From contig CAUJKG010000289.1 of NCBI GenBank assembly GCA_963205465.1, positions 1 to 8,510 on the forward strand: DNA of 8,510 nucleotides. The letters run 5' to 3'. Below the pieces are notes generated by a model, which was not told the DNA's origin, made no database searches, and saw nothing but the letters and a program-made list of their open reading frames with translations. Shown here piece by piece: positions 1 through 6,240 of this stretch (the stretch's first letter is position 1; every line of letters starts with the position of its first letter). This stretch comes from Pseudomonadota bacterium. Its GTDB lineage: Bacteria; Pseudomonadota; Alphaproteobacteria; Rhizobiales; Xanthobacteraceae. Both the position numbers and the translations under genes were made by a program.

Positions 1-620
1 CAGCCGATCCCCTCAGAAGAAGCGACTAACTCGCCCACGACCGCGCCGATCAGGCTCAACACGATGGAAATTTGCAGGCCAGCGAAGATATGTCCGGCAG
101 CCGCAAACAGCTTGACCCGGAAGAAGGTGTACCAGCTCGGCGAGGAGAACGCGCGCATCATGTTGATCAGCGCGGGATTCGTCTGCCGGATTCCAACGAC
201 CGTATTCACGAACAACGGAAAGAAGCAGATCAGCGCAACCATCACGACCTTGGACGTGAAGCCATAGCCGAACCATACCGTGATGAGCGGCGCGAGCGCG
301 ACCTTGGGCATCGACTGCAGGCCGATGATGTAAGGATAGACAAATTTTTCGAAGGTCCGGGACTCCGCCAGGATCGCGCCGACGACGATCGCGCAGCCGC
401 ATCCGATCACATAGCCGCTGACGGTCGAGCGCAAGGTGAACAGAAAATGCGGCCAGAAATCGCCGTCGATGTACCCGATCTTCAGGCTTTGCAGGACGGC
501 AAGCGGGCGCGGCAGGATGTAATCCGGAACCTTGAGCACATCGATCGATAGCTGCCACACCAGAAGCAGGGCTGCCAGCGTCAACAGCGGATAAACAATC
601 GAGGAGATACGATCGAACAT
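1..620 (-). CDS. ABC transporter permease, NitT/TauT (SsuC-like) type, 3' end cut by window edge
   Basis: Inner-membrane channel subunit of an ABC importer; it would move the ligand delivered by the periplasmic receptor, using ATP hydrolysed by the adjacent ATPase. The frame begins at ATG 620-618 (MFDRISSIVYPLL) and stays open to base 1, giving 206 residues with the C-terminus missing. Hydrophobic segments are visible near residues 6-23, 66-85, 95-118, 124-145 and 180-200. The cytoplasmic EAA-type coupling loop lies at about 153-182 (MMRAF...VKLFAAAGHIFAGL). Two normally conserved loop residues look changed: the central Gly is Ser159, and the Pro of the 'LP' pair is Phe172. The start is supported by an AAGGTGAG ribosome-binding site, and it lies 11 bases after the ATPase stop, so the two are co-transcribed. 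Family membership is confident; the substrate is unknown. Nothing suggests the gene is broken apart from the window edge. Confidence 0.93.
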   Translation of the reverse strand, partial: MFDRISSIVYPLLTLAALLLVWQLSIDVLKVPDYILPRPLAVLQSLKIGYIDGDFWPHFLFTLRSTVSGYVIGCGCAIVVGAILAESRTFEKFVYPYIIGLQSMPKVALAPLITVWFGYGFTSKVVMVALICFFPLFVNTVVGIRQTNPALINMMRAFSSPSWYTFFRVKLFAAAGHIFAGLQISIVLSLIGAVVGELVASSEGIG

Positions 621-631
621 GCCGCTCACCT

Positions 632-1501
632 TCACAGATCGAACATTTTTCTGATTCCGCCACACAAGGCGGCGTATTCGCCAGTCGACATAGTGTCCGT
701 AGTGCGCGGCCTCGGCAGTTCGATCGTCACTTCCTTCACGAAACGCCCGGGTGACGACGACATGATGAGGACGCGGCTCGAAAGAAACACTGCTTCGGGA
801 ATGCTGTGCGTGATGAAAAGCACGCTTTTTCCGCTCGCGCGCCAGATATCCTGCAACTCGAGCGACATGCGTTCACGCGTCATTGCGTCGAGAGCCGCGA
901 AGGGCTCATCCATGAGCAGCAGGCTGGGATCGTGAATAAGCGCGCGGGCAATCCCCACACGCTGCTGCATGCCTCCCGAGAGTTCGTTCGGGAAGTATTT
1001 GGCGAACTTCGTCAGACCGACGAGTTCGAGCAGCTCATGTGCGCGCTTCTCGTAATCGCGATCCTTCCGGCGCAGCGCCCGCACCGGGATCAGGATGTTG
1101 TCGAGCACATTGAGCCAAGGCAGCAGCGTCGCCTGGTGGAAGACGACGCCAATGTCTTTGCGCGGTCCGGAGACAGCCTCCCCGAACACCGAAATATTGC
1201 CGCCCGAAGCAGGAAGCAGACCGGCCACTACCCCCAGAAGCGTGGACTTGCCGCAGCCGGACGGCCCCAGGATCGAAACGAACTCGCCCGGCTCCATCTT
1301 CATGCTGACGTTATCGACCGCAGTATGACTGCCGCGCGCAGTCTTATAGATGACCGAGACACCGTCGACGGAGAGCGCCGGCTTCTGGGCCGCACTTCCA
1401 GCCTCGCCACCGGGAAACGCACCGGAGGTCACGGCAGACCGGACATCATCATTGGATATCGCCAACTTCAACTTCCCGGCTGTCGCGCCTACCGCTTTCA
1501 T
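632..1501 (-). CDS. ABC transporter ATP-binding protein, NitT/TauT (SsuB/TauB-like) type
   Basis: Cytoplasmic ATPase that powers the importer formed with the downstream permease. The 289-residue protein carries every ABC signature: Walker A GPSGCGKST at 79-87, Q-loop Gln123 (VVFHQATLLPW), signature LSGGMQQ at 174-180, Walker B LLLMDEP at 194-200, D-loop AALD at 202-205 and switch His232 (FITHSIPEA). The arrangement matches nitrate/sulfonate/taurine-type ATPases, which are usually about 250-270 residues. The excess is an N-terminal tail of about 40 residues, rich in Ala, Gly and Ser, with no recognised motif. The ATG is kept as start because GGAG lies 5 bases upstream and no better internal start is seen. 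The gene begins 11 bases after the SBP-1 stop and ends 11 bases before the permease start, so it is the middle gene of a three-gene operon. Substrate specificity cannot be read from an ATPase. Confidence 0.95.
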   Translation of the reverse strand: MKAVGATAGKLKLAISNDDVRSAVTSGAFPGGEAGSAAQKPALSVDGVSVIYKTARGSHTAVDNVSMKMEPGEFVSILGPSGCGKSTLLGVVAGLLPASGGNISVFGEAVSGPRKDIGVVFHQATLLPWLNVLDNILIPVRALRRKDRDYEKRAHELLELVGLTKFAKYFPNELSGGMQQRVGIARALIHDPSLLLMDEPFAALDAMTRERMSLELQDIWRASGKSVLFITHSIPEAVFLSSRVLIMSSSPGRFVKEVTIELPRPRTTDTMSTGEYAALCGGIRKMFDL

Positions 1502-1512
1502 TCCCGCTCCGC

Positions 1513-2604
1513 CTATTTCAGCGCCGCAGCCTGCTTACGCAGCGCCGCCTCGTCGAAGCGGATGAACTCGGCGGCAAACTTGTTCGTGTAAAGCGTCGAG
1601 ACATCGATCTTGTCGGTGGAGAGCTCTCCGCCCTTGTGAAGCGCAACGACGAAATCCTTCCAGGACTGCTCGGCGTAGACACCGAAATTCCGCGGGGCTC
1701 CTTTCGGAAATGCCAGATAGCTCGACATGCGCGAGGCGAGAATGTGCCGACCCAGCTTGAGCACCTGTTCCTCGGAAACGCCCTGTGGACGCAGCGTCGG
1801 ATTGTGCTTGTAGAAATTACGAACGCAGAAGTCCGGGTTCACTTCGCATACGATCAGGCCCTTCGTGAAGGCGCGGCCGAAGCCGATCACGATCTGCGGC
1901 TTGTCCTTGATGGTATCGACGTGAGCGGCAAAGCCGTTCGAGAAGAGATCAAGATATTTGCGATCCTGCGGAATCCGGCGAAGCTTGGTGCCGGTGTTCT
2001 CGAAAGCGGCGATATTGGTGTCGAAGGTATTGTAGACGTCGACATCCTTGTTCTGCGTTGCGCGGAAGGCCGGCGCGCCGACGCCAATCGCAAGGAAGGA
2101 ATAATCCTTGGTCATCGTCAGTCCGATTTCGGCAAGCATGGCCCGCGTGATCGGAACGTTCGCATTCGCCAATGCGCCGACGCCGATTTTCTTTCCGCGG
2201 ATATCGTTCAGGGTCTTGATCGGGCTATCGTCGAGGACGAGGAACTGCCAGATCGATTGACGCGCGGCGTTATAGAAGAATTGCACCGGAAGCGGATCGC
2301 GGCCGGGCTGTCTAGACAAGATCAGCGGATCCGGGCCGGGGAAGCCGATCGTGACGCTCTTGTTCGCGATTTGCGGAATGAGCACCGACGCGCCGGCGAA
2401 ATTCTTGAAATCCAGTTCCAGGTTCTCTTCCTTGAAGAACCCCAATTCGATGGCGGCAAACACAGGACCGAACGTCAGGCTCGTCGCGGTAGCCTGCCCC
2501 ACCACAATCTTCTCCTGCGCATTCGCAACGGCACTGTTTGCTGCAAGAGCAAGAAGGGTTGCAAAGCTGGCGCGAAGTACGCGTTCCAGAACAGTTTTTG
2601 CCAT
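1513..2604 (-). CDS. ABC transporter substrate-binding protein (SBP-1), NMT1/SsuA-like
   Basis: Periplasmic receptor that captures the ligand and delivers it to the permease encoded two genes downstream. The 363-residue precursor has a Sec signal peptide: basic start MAKTVLERVLR, hydrophobic core to about 24, probable cleavage after ANA (29|30), and no lipobox Cys. The mature part reads as an NMT1/SsuA-type bilobal protein (VVGQATATSLTFGPVFAAIELGFFKEENL; later GKKIGVGALANANVP and DVYNTFDTNIA, the inter-lobe region). Two cysteines seven residues apart, C253 and C260 (CEVNPDFC), could form a disulfide. It is a close paralogue of SBP-2 (2982-4085), well over half identical by eye along the whole mature length; the stretch after IGF (about 89-94) differs sharply and may contact ligand. 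The start has GGAG about 11 bases upstream, rather far. It is the first gene of the importer operon. The ligand is unknown; sulfonate, nitrate, pyrimidine and aromatic ligands all occur in this fold. Confidence 0.93.
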   Translation of the reverse strand: MAKTVLERVLRASFATLLALAANSAVANAQEKIVVGQATATSLTFGPVFAAIELGFFKEENLELDFKNFAGASVLIPQIANKSVTIGFPGPDPLILSRQPGRDPLPVQFFYNAARQSIWQFLVLDDSPIKTLNDIRGKKIGVGALANANVPITRAMLAEIGLTMTKDYSFLAIGVGAPAFRATQNKDVDVYNTFDTNIAAFENTGTKLRRIPQDRKYLDLFSNGFAAHVDTIKDKPQIVIGFGRAFTKGLIVCEVNPDFCVRNFYKHNPTLRPQGVSEEQVLKLGRHILASRMSSYLAFPKGAPRNFGVYAEQSWKDFVVALHKGGELSTDKIDVSTLYTNKFAAEFIRFDEAALRKQAAALK

Positions 2605-2672
2605 TGTCAGGTTCGCTCCGTTGCGTTCGATCTACGCAAAAGACGTAACACGCAGCTTGAAATTAGAATTCC

Positions 2673-2684
2673 GAATACGCTTCT
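2673..2684. promoter_or_regulatory. Candidate regulator site matching the palindrome upstream of the IclR gene
   Basis: GAATACGCTTCT matches GAATACGATTCT at 6249-6260 in 11 of 12 bases. The second copy is a perfect inverted repeat (GAAT-ACG-ATTC); this one has a single mismatch. It lies about 70 bases upstream of the SBP-1 start codon, where an operator would fit. That both are IclR-family operators is inference. Confidence 0.35.
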
Positions 2685-2691
2685 GGCGCAG

Positions 2692-2766
2692 AAATTTTAT
2701 GCTGCGAGCCGAGAACCGCTCGACATTTTCTGCAGGCGACGCAGAGCGCATAAACGCATAAAATTT
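2692..2766. repeat. GCATAAAATTT inverted pair with tandem CGCATAAA repeats
   Basis: AAATTTTATGC at 2692-2702 is the exact reverse complement of GCATAAAATTT at 2756-2766, 53 bases away. In addition, CGCATAAA occurs twice head to tail at 2747-2762. A further CGCATAAAA occurs at 6322-6330, upstream of the IclR gene. Repeated short sites ahead of an operon suggest protein binding, but AT-rich words of this kind can also recur by chance. Confidence 0.4.
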
Positions 2767-2896
2767 ACGCATCGCCGCACTATTTTGCGCTGCACATGAG
2801 CAGGCCAACGGCAGATCGCTTTATCCGCCCTGCATTAGCAAGAACGCTGCGAGGTATTCATCGCCGCACTGCACAAGAGATCACCATCGGCGGCAG

Positions 2897-2927
2897 AAAA
2901 ATGCCCGGATCGCACGATCCGGGCATT
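2897..2927 (-). terminator. Rho-independent terminator of the Rieske-amidohydrolase-SBP-2 operon
   Basis: A perfect 13-base inverted repeat, AATGCCCGGATCG (2900-2912) and CGATCCGGGCATT (2915-2927), separated by 2 bases. On the minus strand the GC-rich stem is followed by a short T run (complement of the A run 2897-2901). It begins about 55 bases after the SBP-2 stop and has no T run on the plus side, so it acts in one direction. It separates SBP-2 transcription from the SBP-1 operon. Confidence 0.9.
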
Positions 2928-2981
2928 GCAAATCGAATCTAACGGCTATGCCGTATTTATACCGGCGCAGGAGCAAGCATC

Positions 2982-4085
2982 CTACTTCAACGATTTCGCC
3001 TTTTTCTGAATCTCGGCAGGATCAAAATCGTTGAAGTCTTTGACGAACTTGTTCGAGTAGATCGGTTTCAGATCGATGTCCTTGGACGTCAGCTCGCCGC
3101 CCGCGTGCAGAATGTCCACGTAATCGCGCCACACGCTGTCGGGATAAGTGCCGAACTCACGCTTCGTCCCGGCCGGAAAATAGGTGTAACTCTTCATGCG
3201 GGATTGCAGGACATGCAGCCCCGCCTTCAGCGCCGCTTCATCGCCCATGGTTGTTGGCTTGAGCGTCGGGTTGTGCTTCCAGAAATTCCGCACGCAGAAC
3301 TCCGGGTTCGCTTCGCACACGATGACGCCTTTCGTGAAAGCACGGCCGAAACCGATCACGAGCTTGGGGTTATCGCGAAGCGTGTCCTGATGCGCGACGA
3401 AGCCATTCGAGAACAGATCCCTGTACTTCCGCGGAACTTCCAGCGTTCTCAGTTTGACGCCGGTCGTTTCGAAGGTGGCTATATTCGAATCGAAGGTGTT
3501 GTAAGCGTCAGCATCGCCATTGGTAACGGCCCGGAACGCCGGAGCGCCGACCCCGATCGGCACGAAAGAATAGTCCTTGGTCAGCTCCATGCCGATGTCG
3601 CGGAGCATGGCGCGTGTCAGCGGAACATTCGCGTTGGCGATTGCGCCGATACCGATCTTCTTCCCTTTCAGGTCAGCAAGCTTCTTGATCGGACTGCTGT
3701 CGAGCACCACGGTTTCCCAGATCGAACCGCGCGCGGCGTTGTAGAAGAAAACCAGCGGCAGCGGATCCTTGCCCGGCTGACGGGAGAGAATGACGGTTTC
3801 GACCGCCGTGAAGCCGAACGTGACCTGCTTGCTTGCGATCTGCGGCTGCAACACCGAGCCACCCTTGAAATTCAGATGTTCGAGCTCGATGCCTTCCTCC
3901 GCAAAATAGCCCAGTTCTTGCGCCGCGAAGATGGGCGCGAAGGTCATGCTGGTGCTCGTCACCTGGCCGAGACGTACTTTCTCCAGCGCCTTCTGCGCAG
4001 ACGCCGGCACGGCGAGTGCGACCGAGAGCATGATCGACGAAACCGCCATGAGCCCAACACGGCGGGTATTGCTCGACATAGTCAT
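2982..4085 (-). CDS. ABC transporter substrate-binding protein (SBP-2), paralogue of SBP-1
   Basis: Second periplasmic receptor of NMT1/SsuA type, 367 residues. ATG 4085-4083 (MTMSSNTRRVG) is chosen over the further upstream ATG at 4121 because GGAGGT lies 5 bases before it and because it yields a normal signal peptide: basic n-region, hydrophobic core 11-28, cleavage after ASA (30|31). The mature sequence aligns end to end with SBP-1, including SRQPGKDPLP, KGKKIGIGAIANANVP, DAYNTFDSNIA and the cysteine pair C257/C264 (CEANPEFC). The segment after FGF (TAVETV against PGPDPL in SBP-1) differs, so the ligands may differ. It starts 85 bases after the amidohydrolase stop with no convincing terminator between, and is followed by a strong terminator, so it is probably the last gene of the Rieske/amidohydrolase operon. 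No ATPase or permease lies beside it in this operon; it may share those of the SBP-1 operon (inference). Confidence 0.92.
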   Translation of the reverse strand: MTMSSNTRRVGLMAVSSIMLSVALAVPASAQKALEKVRLGQVTSTSMTFAPIFAAQELGYFAEEGIELEHLNFKGGSVLQPQIASKQVTFGFTAVETVILSRQPGKDPLPLVFFYNAARGSIWETVVLDSSPIKKLADLKGKKIGIGAIANANVPLTRAMLRDIGMELTKDYSFVPIGVGAPAFRAVTNGDADAYNTFDSNIATFETTGVKLRTLEVPRKYRDLFSNGFVAHQDTLRDNPKLVIGFGRAFTKGVIVCEANPEFCVRNFWKHNPTLKPTTMGDEAALKAGLHVLQSRMKSYTYFPAGTKREFGTYPDSVWRDYVDILHAGGELTSKDIDLKPIYSNKFVKDFNDFDPAEIQKKAKSLK

Positions 4086-4090
4086 TCGTA

Positions 4091-4096
4091 ACCTCC
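4091..4096 (-). promoter_or_regulatory. Ribosome-binding site that fixes the SBP-2 start
   Basis: GGAGGT on the minus strand, 5 bases before ATG 4085-4083. It excludes the longer reading starting at 4121, and the ATG two codons later (4079) would be too far away. Confidence 0.8.
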
Positions 4097-4170
4097 GAAG
4101 GTGAACGGCTTGAACAATCAATTCAGTCTAAGCGATGCAATATCCACGCCGGCGCATTCGCCCGGCGGGA

Positions 4171-5421
4171 TCAATCGAGATCCTCGACTCCAGCAGGACG
4201 GCGCGGGTCGAGCCCGAACAGTTTTGCGGCATTGAGGCCGAGAATGTTTCGCTTGGCTTGCTCCGACAGGAACGGCAAATCGAAAATCGTTCCCGGCGTA
4301 TCGAAATCGAAATGCGGCCAGTCTGACGCGTAAAGCAGCTGCGTTTCCGCATTGATCATTTCAAGCGTGAGCTGAAGCGCCTTCATGTTGCTGCGCTCCA
4401 TCGGTTGCGAGGTGTACCAGCAGTTCTCGCGCATGTAGTCGCTCGGCATGCGCTTCAGCAGCGGCGCCTCCGACTGGCGCATCAGGTACTGATCGTCCAG
4501 CCGCTGCATGAGCGCCGGAATCCATGACAATCCGCTTTCGATCCAGATGCTTTTCAGTTTCGGAAACTTCTCGGGAATGCCGCTGAGAATCCAGTTCGTC
4601 ATGTGGACCATGTTGCACCACACGAAGCCCAGCGCATGCATGCCGAGGAACGTCGACACCGTCGAGAGCGAAGGGTCCTGCCAATGATAGGCGGCATGAA
4701 ACGCAACCGGCTTGCCGGTTTCTTCGATCATCCGGTAAAGCCGCATGTATTCATTGGCGTGCACCGGCTTGTGCCGCACGCTGGTAATGCAGAATCCGAT
4801 CACGCCTTTCTTGTCGGCGTATTCTTCGACGATCCTGCACGACTCTTCCGGCGAATTGAACGGCAGATACACCAGGCTCACGATGCCGGGATCGACCGAA
4901 AGAAGTTTCTCGACCATCCAGCGGTTGTAGGCACGGGCGAGAATGACTTCCATGTCCGGCTGCGGGTGCAGGCCGAGGTGCAACATATTGGCGGGGAACA
5001 CCACCATGTAATCGACCGCAAGACCTTCCATCGCGCGCCGCGTCAGCACGACGTCGCGATGCACCTTGGTATTCTTCACGGTCTCGCGCCGGTCGGCCTG
5101 ATGGGTAATGCGGCCGCCGACGTCCTGATAGCGCAGGCCGAAATCGCCGTTCAGCCCATAGGCTGTGCCACCGTGCCGCTCGTTGTGATAAAGCTGCGCC
5201 TGAAAACGCAGCACGGGATCTTCGATGTATTCGACGATCTCCTTCCACGACACGGTTTCCACATGGTGGGCATCCATGTCGCAGATCAGCCAGTCGTTGT
5301 AGCCCTTCTTGATCGCTTCCTGCCTCGCTCTCGCAAGCAGCTGACGCGTATCCGTGTAGGTGCTTACTTCCTGAACCGGCAATTCTTCCGGCAGGGCGAA
5401 TTTCCGCTCGGCGATATTCAT
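4171..5421 (-). CDS. Metal-dependent amidohydrolase, amidohydrolase_2 (ACMSD/resorcylate decarboxylase-like) superfamily
   Basis: A cytoplasmic TIM-barrel enzyme, 416 residues, of the superfamily containing hydrolases and non-oxidative decarboxylases of aromatic or unsaturated acids. Visible motifs: an N-terminal metal-site-like strand CDMDAHHVE (48-55, Asp50/His52 in place of the classic HxH), strand VDYMVVFP (137-143), FHAAYHW with His242 and His246, the family stretch IPEKFPKLKSIWIESGLSWIP split over 282-302 with Glu295, and YASDWPHFDFD (364-374) with the conserved metal or catalytic Asp367. It ends with the typical NILGLNAAKLFGL helix. ATG 5421 is chosen because it forms an ATGA overlap with the preceding stop; a longer frame to 5502 would add 27 residues and run far into the upstream gene. 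It is translationally coupled to the 129-residue protein and followed by SBP-2. Whether it hydrolyses or decarboxylates, and on what substrate, is unknown. Confidence 0.9.
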   Translation of the reverse strand: MNIAERKFALPEELPVQEVSTYTDTRQLLARARQEAIKKGYNDWLICDMDAHHVETVSWKEIVEYIEDPVLRFQAQLYHNERHGGTAYGLNGDFGLRYQDVGGRITHQADRRETVKNTKVHRDVVLTRRAMEGLAVDYMVVFPANMLHLGLHPQPDMEVILARAYNRWMVEKLLSVDPGIVSLVYLPFNSPEESCRIVEEYADKKGVIGFCITSVRHKPVHANEYMRLYRMIEETGKPVAFHAAYHWQDPSLSTVSTFLGMHALGFVWCNMVHMTNWILSGIPEKFPKLKSIWIESGLSWIPALMQRLDDQYLMRQSEAPLLKRMPSDYMRENCWYTSQPMERSNMKALQLTLEMINAETQLLYASDWPHFDFDTPGTIFDLPFLSEQAKRNILGLNAAKLFGLDPRRPAGVEDLD

Positions 5422-5807
5422 CTTGCAAACTCTTCTTGTTTTTCGATTGCCACTGGCTCCTGCGGCAAGTCGTAATAATCTTCGGGCCGCCGGCGCGCCC
5501 ATAACGCAAATTCGGTCGGGCCCAGACGGAGCGAGCGAAGCAATTCGGTCGCTGCGGTCAGCGCCTCGGTCGCCGTCACGATCTCATCGTATTGTCCGCC
5601 AAGCGGACGAAAAGTACGCCGCTCGCCACATTTCTCGGCGTAGAGTTTCACGGCCGCGGTGAAGAGCATCACGACTGCATGGTCGGAGATGCGGTCCGCC
5701 TCTCCCTTGTTGATGCTCTCGGCGGTTTTGCGCCAAATCAGTTCGGCCGCACGCTCGACGGCCGCATAGGGATCGTTTTCGAGATCGCGCTGGAGTGCGT
5801 CAGACAT
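5418..5807 (-). CDS. Unrecognised 129-residue protein between Rieske ferredoxin and amidohydrolase
   Basis: I do not recognise a family. The protein is soluble, without signal peptide or membrane segment, acidic at both ends, and reads as mostly helical: about 14-31 (AAVERAAELIWRKTAESI), 41-60 (DHAVVMLFTAAVKLYAEKC) and 73-95, then a short LGPTEFALWARRRPEDYYDLP motif across 95-115. There is one cysteine (C60) and no clear cofactor motif. It is a real gene: GAGGTGA lies 6 bases before the ATG, the start overlaps the Rieske stop by 8 bases (ATGTCTGA), and its TGA overlaps the amidohydrolase ATG by 4 bases. Such tight coupling suggests equimolar synthesis and a physical or functional partnership with one or both neighbours (inference). 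It could be a small enzyme subunit, an adaptor for the Rieske protein or a folding factor. Confidence 0.82.
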   Translation of the reverse strand: MSDALQRDLENDPYAAVERAAELIWRKTAESINKGEADRISDHAVVMLFTAAVKLYAEKCGERRTFRPLGGQYDEIVTATEALTAATELLRSLRLGPTEFALWARRRPEDYYDLPQEPVAIEKQEEFAR

Positions 5808-6165
5808 CGACCATCACCTCGCCATTTTCGACAAAGACTTTTACGGGCCGCAGCGTCCAGCGCTGGGCGCCGGTACTTTTACCGGTGCGGATATCGAATT
5901 CGGTTCCGTGCCAGGGGCAAACGATGTTGAGCTTTTCTTCGTTAAAACGCCGGCCGTGGCTGCGGCGATTTTCGTCCACGACCTCTTCGACCAGATTGTA
6001 CATTCGACCCTGACAGACGGGCCCACCCTGATGCGGACAGCGATTGTGCCAGGCGTAGTAATCGCCCTGCAGATGGAAAATGCCGATCTCCACGCCGTCG
6101 ATTGAGACGACCTTCTTGCCCGCCTCGACCAGTTCGCTCGCCGGACAAACTTTAATTGCAGCCAT
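5800..6165 (-). CDS. Rieske [2Fe-2S] ferredoxin-like protein with an extended cluster loop
   Basis: A small soluble electron-transfer protein, 121 residues. The two Rieske cluster-binding elements are both present: C43-P-H45 (NRCPHQGGPVCQG) and C83-P-W-H86 (VCPWHGTEFD), giving two Cys and two His ligands. The downstream FDIRTGKS...LRPVKVFVENGEVMVDV is the usual closing beta structure. The spacing between His45 and Cys83 is 37 residues, against about 15-20 in ordinary oxygenase ferredoxins; the extra piece (about 55-80) is charged and polar. The ATG has GGAG 9 bases upstream. It is the first gene of the minus-strand operon and divergent from the IclR regulator. Family members feed electrons to aromatic-ring oxygenases or serve as small-subunit reductases; no oxygenase or ferredoxin reductase lies in this window, so its partner is missing or is one of the coupled genes. 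Confidence 0.95.
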   Translation of the reverse strand: MAAIKVCPASELVEAGKKVVSIDGVEIGIFHLQGDYYAWHNRCPHQGGPVCQGRMYNLVEEVVDENRRSHGRRFNEEKLNIVCPWHGTEFDIRTGKSTGAQRWTLRPVKVFVENGEVMVDV

Positions 6166-6183
6166 GCTTCGTCACTCCGCAGA

Positions 6184-6197
6184 GACCACCGGTGGTC
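6184..6197. promoter_or_regulatory. Perfect 14-base palindrome in the Rieske leader
   Basis: GACCACCGGTGGTC reads identically on both strands. It lies 19-32 bases upstream of the Rieske start codon, so it is either an operator overlapping the transcript start or a hairpin in the 5' leader just before the ribosome-binding site. As a palindrome with no loop it fits a dimeric protein site better than an RNA hairpin. The binding protein is unknown. Confidence 0.5.
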
Positions 6198-6240
6198 CTT
6201 GCACTTTGTAGGAGTTCAAAGCATGAGAAGCCTCTTGCGC

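Larger units (their letters stand above)
2605..2981. promoter_or_regulatory. Intergenic region: SBP-2 terminator and SBP-1 operon leader
   Basis: A 377-base stretch between SBP-2 and SBP-1 (both minus strand) with no credible gene. Its right part holds the SBP-2 terminator (2897-2927) and a small hairpin, ACGGC-TAT-GCCGT, at 2942-2954. Its left part must contain the promoter of the SBP-1/ATPase/permease operon. I cannot place confident -35/-10 boxes: TAAAAT on the minus strand near 2694-2699 is a possible -10 without a good -35. This AT-richer part also holds tandem CGCATAAA repeats (2747-2762), a distant inverted copy (2692-2702) and a match to the palindrome upstream of iclR (2673-2684), all listed separately. 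Confidence 0.6.

Noticed and set aside
13..663. Minus-strand open frame of 216 codons over the permease
   Set aside because: Wrong frame: the frame starting at ATG 620 gives a hydrophobic ABC permease, while this one is Arg-rich and overlaps the ATPase end.
1636..2799. Long plus-strand open frame (387 codons) opposite SBP-1
   Set aside because: It is antisense to a clearly recognisable receptor gene, has no family motif, and is rich in Arg/Asp/Glu as expected for the reverse of a GC-rich gene.
3105..4091. Long plus-strand open frame (328 codons) opposite SBP-2
   Set aside because: Shadow of SBP-2. It resembles the antisense frame of SBP-1 only because the two receptor genes are paralogues.
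4147..4167. Hairpin CGCCGG / CCGGCG between amidohydrolase and SBP-2
   Set aside because: Only 6-base arms with a 9-base loop and no T run on either strand; more likely a chance GC-rich match or a weak processing element than a terminator.
4603..5475. Plus-strand open frame (290 codons) opposite the amidohydrolase
   Set aside because: Antisense to conserved amidohydrolase motifs; His/Arg-rich composition, no ribosome-binding site or domain.
5422..5502. Upstream extension of the amidohydrolase start (27 more residues)
   Set aside because: The added part is Arg/Ala-rich, lies wholly within the 129-residue gene, and would abolish the ATGA overlap that marks the natural start.
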